Below are positions 32,391 through 41,118 of a stretch of 64,000 bases of DNA, piece by piece. Made by a program: the position numbers and the translations under genes. Below the pieces are notes generated by a model, which saw only the letters and a list, made by a program, of their open reading frames with translations, was not told the origin of the DNA and did not search any database. Source of the stretch: Streptomyces harbinensis (GTDB lineage: Bacteria; Actinomycetota; Actinomycetes; Streptomycetales; Streptomycetaceae); NCBI RefSeq assembly GCF_900116145.1, contig NZ_FPAB01000002.1, forward strand, positions 124,001 to 188,000, given 5' to 3'. Numbering within the stretch: the stretch's first letter is position 1; every line of letters starts with the position of its first letter.

Positions 32391-35300
32391 TCACGGGGTG
32401 CCGGGCACCTCGGTGGGCATCCCGGAGACCCCGGCGGCCAGTTCACCGATCTGTTCGGCCGTCAGCGGCCCGTCGAAGACCCACAGGTCGTCGACGGAGC
32501 CCGGCCAGTGCCCGCCCCACTCCCCGTCGGCCAGACCGCGGCCGGCCTGGAAGGAGGCGGTGGCGGGGAAGACCGTCACCTGGTCGGCCCAGGACTGCTC
32601 CTCGGTGCACTCCGGCAGCGGGTCCTCGGTGCACACCGTCTCGGCGAGCCGGCCGTTGACGTACAGCCGCAGCCGGTGGTCGAGGCCGTCGTAGGCGACC
32701 GCGACGTGGTGCCACTCGCGGACGTCGGAGGCCAGGCTGTTGCCGACCGTGACCACCCGGGCCTGCGGTGCGTCCCGCTCGGGCACGGTCACCTGCCAGC
32801 TGCCCCAGGCCGGATCGTGCGCGTCCGGCACGAAGCGCACGGTGAGGGCGCTGTGGTGCTCACCGGCCGCGCTGATCAGCGTCACCGGGCCGTCGGGGGC
32901 GGCGGCGGCCTGCGCCCAGGCCGCCACGGTGAAGCCGCGCGAGAGGTCGGCCGGGACGGTGGCGGTGTCGGCGTGCCCGGTGACCCCGTCGAGTTCGAGG
33001 GCGCCGAGGTCGACGAAGCCGTCACCGACGCCCGCGCCGCCGCGCAGCGTCAGCGCGTTGCCGGTGCCCGCAGCGTCCGGCGTGGTGCCGCCGGTGCCGC
33101 CGTCCGTGCCGGTCTCCTCGAACATCCAGCGGGCGGCGACGTCCACCGGCTGCTGGTGCAGCCGGCCGGCCTCGTAGCCGGTGACCACCCGGTCCCAGAT
33201 CCGGACGTCGGCGATCTCACCGGGGAAGAACGACTTGACGACGTCGTCGTACCGCCCGGCGCCGAACTGCACCGGCCCGGTCGCGTGCCAGGCGCCGCCG
33301 AGTGCCACCCGGTCCGCCTGCCGGCCGTTCACATACAGCGTGAGGGTGTCGCTCACCTGGTCGTGCACGCCCAGCAGATGCGTCCACTCACCGACCCGGG
33401 CGCTCTCCCCGTCGGGCTGCATGGCCCGCACCGGGCGGCTGCCGGGGCCGTCGGCGCTGTACTGGTTGAACGCCCAGCGGTCGTAGGTCGCCGAGTAGTA
33501 CAGCTCGAACCCGGGCCTGGCGTCCGACAGCTGGGTGGCGATCACCGCCGCCGCGTCCGGTGCGGTCTCCAGCCGGGCCCAGGCGGAGACCGAGAAGCTG
33601 CGGTCGGTCCGCACGGCGCCCGTGGTGGTACGGGCCAGGCCGTCCGTGCCGTTGAAGCGCACCGCGCGGTCGAACGGGCCCTCGGCGCCCGCCGTCACGC
33701 CGCCCTCGGCCGTGGCCGGCAGCGCCCGGGCGTCCCCGCCGACGCTGTCCGCGCCCGCTTCCTCGTCCAGCCCGAACACCGCGAGCGCCGGCAGCGCGGG
33801 CTCGGTGTCCAGCCGTTCCCCCGCGTACAGCCGCTCGACGGAGGCGGTGCCGTCGTGCACGGCGCCGCCCAGGAGCTGCACCTCGTCGACCTGACCGGGG
33901 AACCAGGACTTCTGCTCGGTGCCGTACCGGCCGACGCCGAGCTGCACCGGCCCGCGCGCGTCCCAGGCCGCCCGGTACGCCAGCGACCCGGCGAGCACCC
34001 CGTCGACGTACAGCCGCAGGGTCGCCCCGTCGTAGGACCCCACCAGATGGGTCCACTCGCCGGTGCGCACCTCGGTGCCGGCCAGCACCCGGGCCATCCG
34101 GTCGTCGTCCGGCGCGTCCTCCCGGTACTGGTTGAAGGCCCAGCTGTCCTGGGTGGCCGAGTAGTACAGCTCGAACCCGGGCCGGTGCGCTCCCGTCTGG
34201 GTGACGACGATGGCGGCGTGGTCGGGCTTGTGGTCCAGCCGGGCCCACGCCGACACCGTGAACGGCCCGCCGGTGTCCACCACCGGGCCGTCGGTCGCGG
34301 CGTACCCGCTGCTGCCGTCCAGCGCCAGCGCGGTGCCGCCGGCGGCGGGCGCCCCGGGCGCGCCGGTGGTGGCGCCCCCGTGCAGGGCGGCGGTGCGGGC
34401 CGGCGCCGAGGCGGCGAAGTGCTGCGTGCCCTCCGGCTCGTTCAGCTGCCAGGCCATCCGCTCACCGCTGCCGGTGCCCACCCGGAACTGGTAGGTGCGG
34501 ATCTCCGAGAGGTTGCCGGCGGCGTCCAGCGCCTGGGCGGTGACCATGTGCACGCCGGGCCGGTCCGGCAGCACCTGGACGGTGGCCGGGGCCCCGGCGG
34601 TGGTGGCCACCCGGTTGGCCGGGTGCGGGTCGCCGTTCACGCCGTACCGGTAGGCGGTGATCGAGGGGTCGTCGGTGCTGAAGGTGAAGGTGCCGTACTT
34701 GCCGGTGCCGTCCCGCCACGGGTCCTGCGGATCCTCCGGGTCGGAGGCCGGGTACTGCGCCGAGCTGATCACCGGGGCCTGCGGCACGGTGGTGTCGTAC
34801 ACGAAGTAGCAGCCGGTGGGGGAGCCGTCGGAGGACCAGGGCCCGTAGTCCCGGCCGTCGTAGGGGCGGATGATCCAGTGCAGCGTCTCGCCCTGCGGGA
34901 GGCCGGCGGGCATGGTCACCGCGTGCTGCGAACCGGACGCCTTGGCCGTGGTCAGACCGGAGTTCCACAGGATCTCGGACCCGCGCTTGATCTGGACCTG
35001 CACCCGGACGCTGTCACCGTCGGGGTCGGTGACGCCGGCGGCCCGCAGCTGGCCCAGGGTACGGACGCCGACCGGGTCGGCGGGCCCCCGGCAGGTGCCG
35101 CCGTACTCCATCGTCAGCTGCGCCATGGGGATCTGCCGGGGCGGCCGGTTGTACTCCACCCGCAGATGGGCGTTCTTGTGGAACCGCTTCCAGTGGTACG
35201 GGCTGGTCTCGTTGCCCGCCCGCAGCCCGAAGGTCATGGTGGACGTCCGGCTGTCGGCGGCCTGCTGCACGGCGGCGCGGATCGGGAACTCGGCGTCCCC

Positions 35301-36674
35301 GGCGGGCTTGCAGCCGGACAGCCCGCTGCCGTAGTTGAAGGACTCGGTGCGCAGCCGCTCGATCCAGAACCCGGAGGCGTTCTGCGTGTTCCAGTTGGTG
35401 CTGCTGGAGATGGCCTTGGTGCGCCACAGCTCCACGGGGTGGTTGGAGCACTGGGCGGAATGCACGTTGCGGACCACGAACTCGGCGCTCAGGACGCGGG
35501 TGCCGGCGAAGCGCGAGGTGTCCATCCGGTACATCAGCCGCTTCACGTCGCCGGAGGTGCAGCCGGACCAGCCGGTGCAGTTGCCCAGGCCCTCGTCGTT
35601 CTTCCCGTTGAACTGCCAGTAGCGGGTACCGGGGTACGCCTTGGAGGTCATCGTCCAGGCGGAGGCGCGCGGCGAGTGCCACTGCGGGTCGATGAACACC
35701 GGGTAGCTGGTGTCCTCGCCGGTGAGCAGTTCGGCGGCGGGGGTGAGGACCAGGGCGGAACCGCCGTCGGCGACCTCGACCCCGAGTTCCGCGATCCGGG
35801 ACGCGGCGCCCGGACCCTCGGCGGCGGACGGCGGGGCCGTCCCGTCCTCCGTGGCGGCCACCCGGGCGGCGGCCTCCTCCGCGTCCGGCTGCCCCGAGTC
35901 CCACATCAGGGGCGCCGGTGCCTCGAAGACGGTGCCCCCGGCCCCCGCGTCGGTGGCGGCCAGTCCGCCGTCGGCGGTCACCGCCACCGTCATGCCCTCG
36001 GCCGCCAGGCCGAACCGCAGCTGTTCCAGCTCGGGATGGGCGGCGGCCTCCGGCGAGGAGACCACCAGCAGGGACAGGAACCCGTCGGGGACGGCGGTCA
36101 GCCGCAGCTCCACACCCGGCAGGATCTCCGGATAGTGGGCGGTGGGGCCGGCCAGCCGGGGCTCGGGCAGCGGACGCGGCCAGGACAGCGCCAGCTCGCG
36201 GCCGTTGCGGGACAGCCGCACCAGTGTGGTGTCGCCGCCCGGTGAGAAGGCGAGACCGACGGTGGAGGCGACCGGTCCGACCGTGCCGTCGGCGCGGACG
36301 GCCAGATCCAGGTCGACGGCCCGCCACTCGCCGCCGGCCCTGGTCCACACCGGAGTGACGTACTCGCGGGCCTCCAGCGTCCCGTGCGGAGTGGCGAAGA
36401 CCTCCCGGGTCTCGCCGCGCAGCGCGAGCACCTCCACCGGTTCCCCGGAGGCGCGGGCCGCCGCCAGGGCGGTGCTCTCCGCGCTCTCCTCCGCCACCGA
36501 CGGGTCGTAGCCGGCGCCCGCCTCGGCCGCCTCGGCCGCCTCGGCCGTCCGACCGGACGCCGGGTCGGCGGCCGACGCGGGCGGCGGGCCCGCCAGCGCG
36601 GTCAGCCACAGCGCCGCGCAGATCGCCGTCGTCAGTGCGGCGCGCCGTCCCCGCCGTGAGCCCCCTGGCCCCAT
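32391..36674 (-). CDS. Giant secreted DNRLRE/LamG-domain protein
   Basis: A 1427-residue exported protein. The signal peptide is about residues 1-36 (GRRAALTTAICAALWLTALA core). A DNRLRE-like fibre domain occupies roughly 330-520 (TRYWQFNGKN, LMYRMDTSRFAGTRVLSAEF, HLRVEYNRPP), followed by an Ig-like/YD-linked segment and three LamG (concanavalin-like) domains: about 765-950, 975-1160 and 1180-1427, each with the SAWA/AAWA, GEWTHL or EWHHVAVAYD and LYVNG signatures. In Streptomyces such proteins usually stand directly before an RHS protein, as here, and may form one surface assembly. The ATG at 36674 follows AGGGGGACAGG. Divergent from the collagen-like kinase gene. Confidence 0.82.
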   Translation of the reverse strand: MGPGGSRRGRRAALTTAICAALWLTALAGPPPASAADPASGRTAEAAEAAEAGAGYDPSVAEESAESTALAAARASGEPVEVLALRGETREVFATPHGTLEAREYVTPVWTRAGGEWRAVDLDLAVRADGTVGPVASTVGLAFSPGGDTTLVRLSRNGRELALSWPRPLPEPRLAGPTAHYPEILPGVELRLTAVPDGFLSLLVVSSPEAAAHPELEQLRFGLAAEGMTVAVTADGGLAATDAGAGGTVFEAPAPLMWDSGQPDAEEAAARVAATEDGTAPPSAAEGPGAASRIAELGVEVADGGSALVLTPAAELLTGEDTSYPVFIDPQWHSPRASAWTMTSKAYPGTRYWQFNGKNDEGLGNCTGWSGCTSGDVKRLMYRMDTSRFAGTRVLSAEFVVRNVHSAQCSNHPVELWRTKAISSSTNWNTQNASGFWIERLRTESFNYGSGLSGCKPAGDAEFPIRAAVQQAADSRTSTMTFGLRAGNETSPYHWKRFHKNAHLRVEYNRPPRQIPMAQLTMEYGGTCRGPADPVGVRTLGQLRAAGVTDPDGDSVRVQVQIKRGSEILWNSGLTTAKASGSQHAVTMPAGLPQGETLHWIIRPYDGRDYGPWSSDGSPTGCYFVYDTTVPQAPVISSAQYPASDPEDPQDPWRDGTGKYGTFTFSTDDPSITAYRYGVNGDPHPANRVATTAGAPATVQVLPDRPGVHMVTAQALDAAGNLSEIRTYQFRVGTGSGERMAWQLNEPEGTQHFAASAPARTAALHGGATTGAPGAPAAGGTALALDGSSGYAATDGPVVDTGGPFTVSAWARLDHKPDHAAIVVTQTGAHRPGFELYYSATQDSWAFNQYREDAPDDDRMARVLAGTEVRTGEWTHLVGSYDGATLRLYVDGVLAGSLAYRAAWDARGPVQLGVGRYGTEQKSWFPGQVDEVQLLGGAVHDGTASVERLYAGERLDTEPALPALAVFGLDEEAGADSVGGDARALPATAEGGVTAGAEGPFDRAVRFNGTDGLARTTTGAVRTDRSFSVSAWARLETAPDAAAVIATQLSDARPGFELYYSATYDRWAFNQYSADGPGSRPVRAMQPDGESARVGEWTHLLGVHDQVSDTLTLYVNGRQADRVALGGAWHATGPVQFGAGRYDDVVKSFFPGEIADVRIWDRVVTGYEAGRLHQQPVDVAARWMFEETGTDGGTGGTTPDAAGTGNALTLRGGAGVGDGFVDLGALELDGVTGHADTATVPADLSRGFTVAAWAQAAAAPDGPVTLISAAGEHHSALTVRFVPDAHDPAWGSWQVTVPERDAPQARVVTVGNSLASDVREWHHVAVAYDGLDHRLRLYVNGRLAETVCTEDPLPECTEEQSWADQVTVFPATASFQAGRGLADGEWGGHWPGSVDDLWVFDGPLTAEQIGELAAGVSGMPTEVPGTP

Positions 36675-36723
36675 CCTGTCCCCCTGTGCGGTGTGAACCG
36701 CGGTCGTGAACTGCCCCAACAGG

Positions 36724-36746
36724 GCCCGCACCAGGGCGGTGCGGGC
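36724..36746. promoter_or_regulatory. Hairpin 1 in divergent gap
   Basis: A perfect 9-bp inverted repeat (GCCCGCACC, loop AGGGC... ending GGTGCGGGC) 50 bp upstream of the LamG protein start. With the neighbouring hairpin it lies in the 170-bp gap between the LamG and kinase genes, so it is more likely regulatory than a terminator. Confidence 0.5.
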
Positions 36747-36753
36747 ACCCTTG

Positions 36754-36790
36754 CTCCTTCCTCCGGGCACGAGATGACCGGAGGAAGGAG
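36754..36790. promoter_or_regulatory. Hairpin 2, sequestering a Shine-Dalgarno sequence
   Basis: A perfect 13-bp inverted repeat, CTCCTTCCTCCGG and CCGGAGGAAGGAG, with an 11-nt loop. The right arm on the plus strand is the ribosome-binding site GGAGGAAGGAG, five bases before the ATG of a nine-codon frame. In RNA the site would be fully paired. Alternatively the repeat is a DNA operator for the two divergent genes. Confidence 0.6.
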
Positions 36791-36795
36791 AAAAC

Positions 36796-36825
36796 ATGAA
36801 GAAAAATTGGTCGTCAGGACCGTAG
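36796..36825 (+). CDS. Possible nine-residue leader peptide
   Basis: ATG at 36796 follows GGAGGAAGGAG with ideal spacing, the strongest ribosome-binding site in this region, and encodes MKKNWSSGP then TAG. It ends 19 bp before the GTG of the kinase gene, which itself lacks a good site. That is what one expects of a leader peptide or of translational coupling, but it could also be chance next to an operator. Confidence 0.3.
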   Translation: MKKNWSSGP

Positions 36826-36844
36826 CCGCAGTTGATACGCGGCG

Positions 36845-39800
36845 GTGACGGTCATTCGACCCACACGGATACGGCGCCTCCCGACCATGGGCCGGGTGAT
36901 CCTTTCAACCGACGCCGCCGAGACGGCGTTCACCGCCCTGTGCGCGGAATGGGCCGCCCGGCTGCGGGCCCTGGTGATGTGCTGCTGCGCCCTGCTCGGC
37001 GTGGCTGCTCCGCCCGCCGCGCACCCGGTGGCCGCCGGTGCGGCGGCACTGGCCGTGGTGTGGAGCGGTCTGCACGCGGCGGCGGTGCGCCGGGTGCCGC
37101 TCTCCCGGCCGCTCGCGGTGGCCGATCTCGGGGCGCTGTGCGCCCTGTGCCTGAGCCAGGGTGCGGTCCCGCCGGCCTCGTCCGCCTGGATACCGGTGGC
37201 GGTCGGCGTCGCCGTGGCGGGCGCGCAGCTCACTCCGTCGCGCGCCGTTGGAGCGCTGGTCGCGGTGGTGACGGCGGGGGCCGGGGCCGCCGGTGTACTG
37301 CTGGGCCGGGCGGACGGCGGGTGGCCGGCGCTGGCCCAGGCGGGCTGGCTGCTGGTACAGGCGGCGGTGGCCCGAGCGGTGTACGAGACGGTGCTGCGCC
37401 GCTGCCGGGAACGGGACGCGGCCGAGGCGGCGGCCGACGGGGAACGGCTGCGCCGGGAGACGGCGGAGGCCGGACACCGGGCCGAACGCCGTTTTCTGGC
37501 CACGCTGCACGACACCTCCTGCGCCACGCTGCTCCTGGCCGCGGACCCCCGCTCCGGGATGGACCCCCGGGAGCTGCGGGCCCAGGCGGCCCGAGACCTC
37601 GCCCTGCTCGGCGCGACCCCGGACGGCTCGGGCGCCGGGGAGGAGGGAGAAGCGATGGAAGCCGGGGAGAGTGGGGCGGCCGGATCGGCCGGATCGGCCG
37701 GATCGACCGGGGCGGCTGGGGCGACGGGGGCAGCTGGGACGGCCGGGGTGACGGAGGCAGCCGGGGTGGCCGGGGTGACGGAGGCAGCCAGTGTGGCCGG
37801 GGCGGCCAGGGCGACGGGGGCAGCTGGGACGGCCAGGGCGACGGGGGCAGCCGGTGTGGCTGGGGCAGCAGGGGCGGCCGGGGCGACGAGGGTGGCTGAG
37901 ACGGCCGGACCGACCGGACCGACCGGACCGACCGGACCGACCGGGGCGGTCGGAGCGGCTGGGGTGGCCGGGGCGACGGGGGCGGTTGGGGCGATCGGAC
38001 CGGCCGGGGCAGCCGGTGCGGCCAGGGCCACAGGGGTGGCCGGGCCGATCGGGGCAGTTGGGGCGATCGGACCGATTGGGGCGGCTGGGGCGACCGGGAC
38101 CACAGGGGCGACGGGGGCGGCCGGGCCGATCAGGGCGGCCAGGGCAACGGGGGTGGCTGGGGCGACCGGATCGACCGGGGCGGCTGGGGCAGCCGTGGCA
38201 GCCGGGCCGGCCCGGGACAGTGACGAGACCACGCCCGCCCCCGGGACACCGCTGGCCGCCGCCCTCGCGGCCGAACTGCGCGGCCGGCGCCTGCGGGTGA
38301 TCTCCGCGCTGGACCCCGGTCTGGGCTCCGTCCCGGCACCGGCCGCCCAGGCGCTGTGCGGCGCCGTGGGTGAGGCGCTGCGCAACACCGCCCGCCACGC
38401 GGGGGTGCGCACCGCACATCTGCGCGCGGTGCGCGACGGCTCGGGGGTCACCGTCACCGTGACGGACGACGGCGTCGGCTTCGACCCCGAGCGCGTCCCC
38501 GCGGGCCGGCGCGGGCTGTCCCACTCGGTGACCGAGCGCATGGCGCTGGCCGGTGGCACCGCCCACGTCGTATCCCGCCCGGGACGGGGCACCGAGATCC
38601 GGCTGCACTACGCCCCGCCCGCGGACCGGCCGGCCGAGGACCCCGGCCCGCCGGGGCCGCGGGCCGGATTGCCGCGGGTTCCGGGGCGTCGGCGGCGCGC
38701 GGAGGCGGCGGGCCGCCGTACCGAGACGGCGGACGCGGCGGGCCGCCGAACTGAGACAGCGGACGCCCCGCGCCGGTCGCCGCGCCACGGGAGGCCGGAG
38801 GCCCGGCCCACCGGGGCGTGGACTGGAAACGCCGGGACCGGAGGCATCGGAACCGGAGGCGGGGGGACCGCACCGGCGGGGCGCGGCCCCGCGCGCGGTA
38901 CCCGGGCGCCGGGCGCGCCGCGGCGGCCGGACCGTGTCCAGCCCGGCCGGCGGCCGTTCGGGACACCGGCGCGAGGCCGTCCGGACCGGGACGCCGCCGC
39001 ACCGCCCGGCCCTCCCGCCGGGGCACCGGACGCCGGGCAGCGGAGCCGGACGCGGGCGAACCGGTTGCCGGCCGGTACGGTCCTCGCCTCCCTCCGGGCC
39101 GGTGCGGGTCGTCGGCGGGTTCGGCCGCTGGCCGGTACGGTCCTCGCTCTCCTCCGGGCCGGTGTGGGCTGCAGGCGGGTTCGGCTGCCGGCCGGTACGG
39201 TCCTCGCTCTCCTCCGGGCCGGTGTGGGCTGCAGGCGAGCCCGGCCGCCGGCCGGCACAGTCCCCGCCCCCCTCCCGGCCCGTGCGGGCTGGCGGCGTGC
39301 CCGGGCGTGCCCGGGACCCCCGCGCGTCCGTGGTACGCGCCGGCCGCACCCGGCGGGCCCCGGCGTCGTCGCGGCTCTGTCCCTGGGGCTCGCGTTGCCC
39401 GTGCTCCTCCACCACCTCCCGCCGCACCCCGCGCCCGGGCCGGAACCCCTCGTCCTCGCCCTCCTCCTCGCCACCTGGCTGCCGGCCCTTCTGGCCCGGA
39501 CCGCACCCGCACCCGCCCGCACCGCCGCCCGGCGCCGCGCCGCACCGGTCCTGACCCTGGCCCTGACCCGGGCCCTCACTCTGACCCTGTTCCTCACCCT
39601 CACCGCCGCCGTCCTGCTCCCGCTGTCCGGTGGCGGACACCCGGCGGGCGCCGCGCTCGGGGCCCTGCTCACGGCGGGCTGGCCGGCGGTGCTCCTGCTC
39701 CCGGACCGTGGGCGGCCCGCCCTCCTGTGCGGCGCGGTGGCCCATCTCGTCCACGCGGGCGCCCACCTGTGGCCCGCCGGAGCCCCGGACCACCGGACGA

Positions 39801-40492
39801 CGGACGGACTGGTCCTCGGCGCGCTCACCCTGCTCACCGTCCAACTGGGCTGCGCCGCCCTCGGCCTCCTGCTGCGCGCCCGCCTCGCCGCTGCCCGGGA
39901 CCGAGCCGCCCGCCGGCAGCACGCACACCGCCGGGCGCTGATCGGCGCCCGGCTCCGCAGCGACCGGCTGGCGTGCCGGGCCGCGCTGTCCCGTACCACC
40001 GTGCCGCTCCTCTCCGCCCTCGCGGACGGCCGGCTGGACATCGCGGACCCGGACGTACGGCACCGGTGCGCCGTGGAGGCCGCCCGGCTGCGCCGGCTGT
40101 TCGCCGAGCACGACAACACCGGCGACCCGCTGGTGCACGAGGTACTGGCCTGTGCCGAGGGTGCCGAACGCCGGGGCGCCTCCGTCGCCCTGGCGGTGCG
40201 CGGGGCCCCCGTGCCGCTGCCCCGGCCGGTGCGCCGGGCGCTGACCGAGCCCGCCCTGCTCGCGCTGGCCCTCACCCGGCGGACCGCCCGGGTGACCGTG
40301 GTGCGCGACCCGCGGGAGGTCCGGATCGCCGTCGTCACCGATCACCCGGGCGAACCGCCCGCCGTGCCACCGCTCCCGGACGGCCGGGCCGGGCCCCGGG
40401 TGCGGGTGACCGTGCTCGCCGGGGACGGCCGGCTGTGGCTGGAGGCGGTGTGCCCGGTTCACAGCTCGTCGAGCGAGACCAGCCCGTCCTGA
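36845..40492 (+). CDS. Sensor-kinase-like membrane protein with collagen-like insert and second degenerate sensor module
   Basis: A 1215-codon frame. Residues 15-195 hold several membrane helices. A HisKA_3-type phosphoacceptor helix follows (RRFLATLHDTSCATLLLA, His222). About 60 Gly-X-Y triplets (residues 274-454, with a run of GPT repeats) are inserted before the HATPase domain, whose N-box EALRNTARHA (about 510) and G-boxes TDDGVGFDP and GLSHSVTERM are intact. Low-complexity Arg/Pro sequence with a four-copy 20-residue repeat (743-822) leads to a second set of membrane helices (840-1010) and a kinase-like cytoplasmic part without recognisable ATP motifs. No Met occurs after about residue 565, so a second gene would need a GTG or TTG start. 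Start GTG 36845 is uncertain; ATG 36887 is the alternative. It overlaps the convergent response regulator by 34 bp. Confidence 0.65.
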   Translation: MTVIRPTRIRRLPTMGRVILSTDAAETAFTALCAEWAARLRALVMCCCALLGVAAPPAAHPVAAGAAALAVVWSGLHAAAVRRVPLSRPLAVADLGALCALCLSQGAVPPASSAWIPVAVGVAVAGAQLTPSRAVGALVAVVTAGAGAAGVLLGRADGGWPALAQAGWLLVQAAVARAVYETVLRRCRERDAAEAAADGERLRRETAEAGHRAERRFLATLHDTSCATLLLAADPRSGMDPRELRAQAARDLALLGATPDGSGAGEEGEAMEAGESGAAGSAGSAGSTGAAGATGAAGTAGVTEAAGVAGVTEAASVAGAARATGAAGTARATGAAGVAGAAGAAGATRVAETAGPTGPTGPTGPTGAVGAAGVAGATGAVGAIGPAGAAGAARATGVAGPIGAVGAIGPIGAAGATGTTGATGAAGPIRAARATGVAGATGSTGAAGAAVAAGPARDSDETTPAPGTPLAAALAAELRGRRLRVISALDPGLGSVPAPAAQALCGAVGEALRNTARHAGVRTAHLRAVRDGSGVTVTVTDDGVGFDPERVPAGRRGLSHSVTERMALAGGTAHVVSRPGRGTEIRLHYAPPADRPAEDPGPPGPRAGLPRVPGRRRRAEAAGRRTETADAAGRRTETADAPRRSPRHGRPEARPTGAWTGNAGTGGIGTGGGGTAPAGRGPARGTRAPGAPRRPDRVQPGRRPFGTPARGRPDRDAAAPPGPPAGAPDAGQRSRTRANRLPAGTVLASLRAGAGRRRVRPLAGTVLALLRAGVGCRRVRLPAGTVLALLRAGVGCRRARPPAGTVPAPLPARAGWRRARACPGPPRVRGTRRPHPAGPGVVAALSLGLALPVLLHHLPPHPAPGPEPLVLALLLATWLPALLARTAPAPARTAARRRAAPVLTLALTRALTLTLFLTLTAAVLLPLSGGGHPAGAALGALLTAGWPAVLLLPDRGRPALLCGAVAHLVHAGAHLWPAGAPDHRTTDGLVLGALTLLTVQLGCAALGLLLRARLAAARDRAARRQHAHRRALIGARLRSDRLACRAALSRTTVPLLSALADGRLDIADPDVRHRCAVEAARLRRLFAEHDNTGDPLVHEVLACAEGAERRGASVALAVRGAPVPLPRPVRRALTEPALLALALTRRTARVTVVRDPREVRIAVVTDHPGEPPAVPPLPDGRAGPRVRVTVLAGDGRLWLEAVCPVHSSSSETSPS
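37664..38208 (+). repeat. Collagen-like Gly-X-Y coding minisatellite
   Basis: About 180 codons with Gly (mostly GGG or GGA) at nearly every third codon and Ala, Thr, Val, Pro or Ile between. Local tandem units are visible in the DNA: GGATCGGCC repeated near 37690 and GGACCGACC repeated four times near 37905-37940. A few Glu, Ser or Arg codons replace Gly. The frame stays in phase with the kinase on both sides. Confidence 0.85.
39071..39310 (+). repeat. Four in-frame 60-bp tandem repeats
   Basis: Units start at 39071, 39131, 39191 and 39251. Each opens GCCGGTACGGTCCTCGC or a close variant; units 2 and 3 are almost identical and unit 4 is the most diverged. They encode a 20-residue unit (PAGTVLALLRAGVGCRRVRL type). 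The 60-bp period keeps the kinase frame open. Confidence 0.85.
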
Positions 40493-41118
40493 ACCGCCCG
40501 CGCCACCAGATGAGCCTTGGTGGACGCGGGCCGGCCCGCGTTGGCGTACTTGATCCGCACCCGGTCCAGATAGGTGTTCACGGTCCGGACCGAGATGCCC
40601 AGCCGCTGGGCCACCAGCAGCTTGGACTCGCACTGGAACCAGGCGCGCAGCACGTCGATCTCCCGCCGGGCCAGCGCCGGCCGCCCCGGACGCCGGTCGC
40701 CGATGAGCGCACCGGCCAGCGCGGGCGGCGTGTACGGCAGCCGCGCCGCGGCGGCACGGGTGGCGGCCACCAGGTGGTCCGCGCCCTCGGCCTTGGTGAG
40801 AAAGCCGACGGCGCCCAGGTCGAGGGCGGTCAGGGCGGCGTCCTCGGTGTCCAGCACGGTGTAGACGATCACCGCCCGGCCTTCGGCCACCAGCTCCCGC
40901 AGGAGGCCGAAGCCGGGCCCGGCCGGGCTCAGCTGGAGGTCCAGGACCACCACGTCCGCCTCCCGGCCCGGCCCGTGGAGGGCGGCGGAGCGGTCCGGCC
41001 CGGCGGCGAGCACCCGCACGGGTGGGTCGGCGGCGGCGTACCAGGCGGCGATGCCGGCCGCCACCACCGGATGGTCGTCGATGACGGCGACCGTCACGAC
41101 GGGGGACTGCGGTGTCAT
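40459..41118 (-). CDS. LuxR/NarL-family response regulator
   Basis: A 219-residue two-component regulator. The receiver domain has the acidic pair Asp14-Asp15, the phosphoacceptor Asp60 in VVLDLQLSP, and Lys in FLTKAEG. A NarL-type HTH follows near the C-terminus (LLVAQRLGISVRTVNTYLDR). Its only nearby partner is the collagen-like kinase gene, which it faces convergently with a 34-bp overlap of the coding ends. Regulation of the LamG/RHS genes is an inference from location. Confidence 0.88.
   Translation of the reverse strand: MTPQSPVVTVAVIDDHPVVAAGIAAWYAAADPPVRVLAAGPDRSAALHGPGREADVVVLDLQLSPAGPGFGLLRELVAEGRAVIVYTVLDTEDAALTALDLGAVGFLTKAEGADHLVAATRAAAARLPYTPPALAGALIGDRRPGRPALARREIDVLRAWFQCESKLLVAQRLGISVRTVNTYLDRVRIKYANAGRPASTKAHLVARAVQDGLVSLDEL

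Noticed and set aside
25213..32694. A 2493-codon open frame antisense to the RHS gene
   Set aside because: It mirrors the GC3 bias of the RHS gene, has no start signal or domains, and runs through the reductase gene and a terminator.
32331..36245. A 1304-codon plus-strand frame antisense to the LamG gene
   Set aside because: Val/Gly/Arg-rich shadow translation of a high-GC gene, without domains or ribosome-binding site.
37664..38208. Gly-rich repeat considered as a CRISPR-like or non-coding satellite
   Set aside because: Units are short, contiguous and without spacers, and the Gly-X-Y frame is continuous with kinase domains on both sides.
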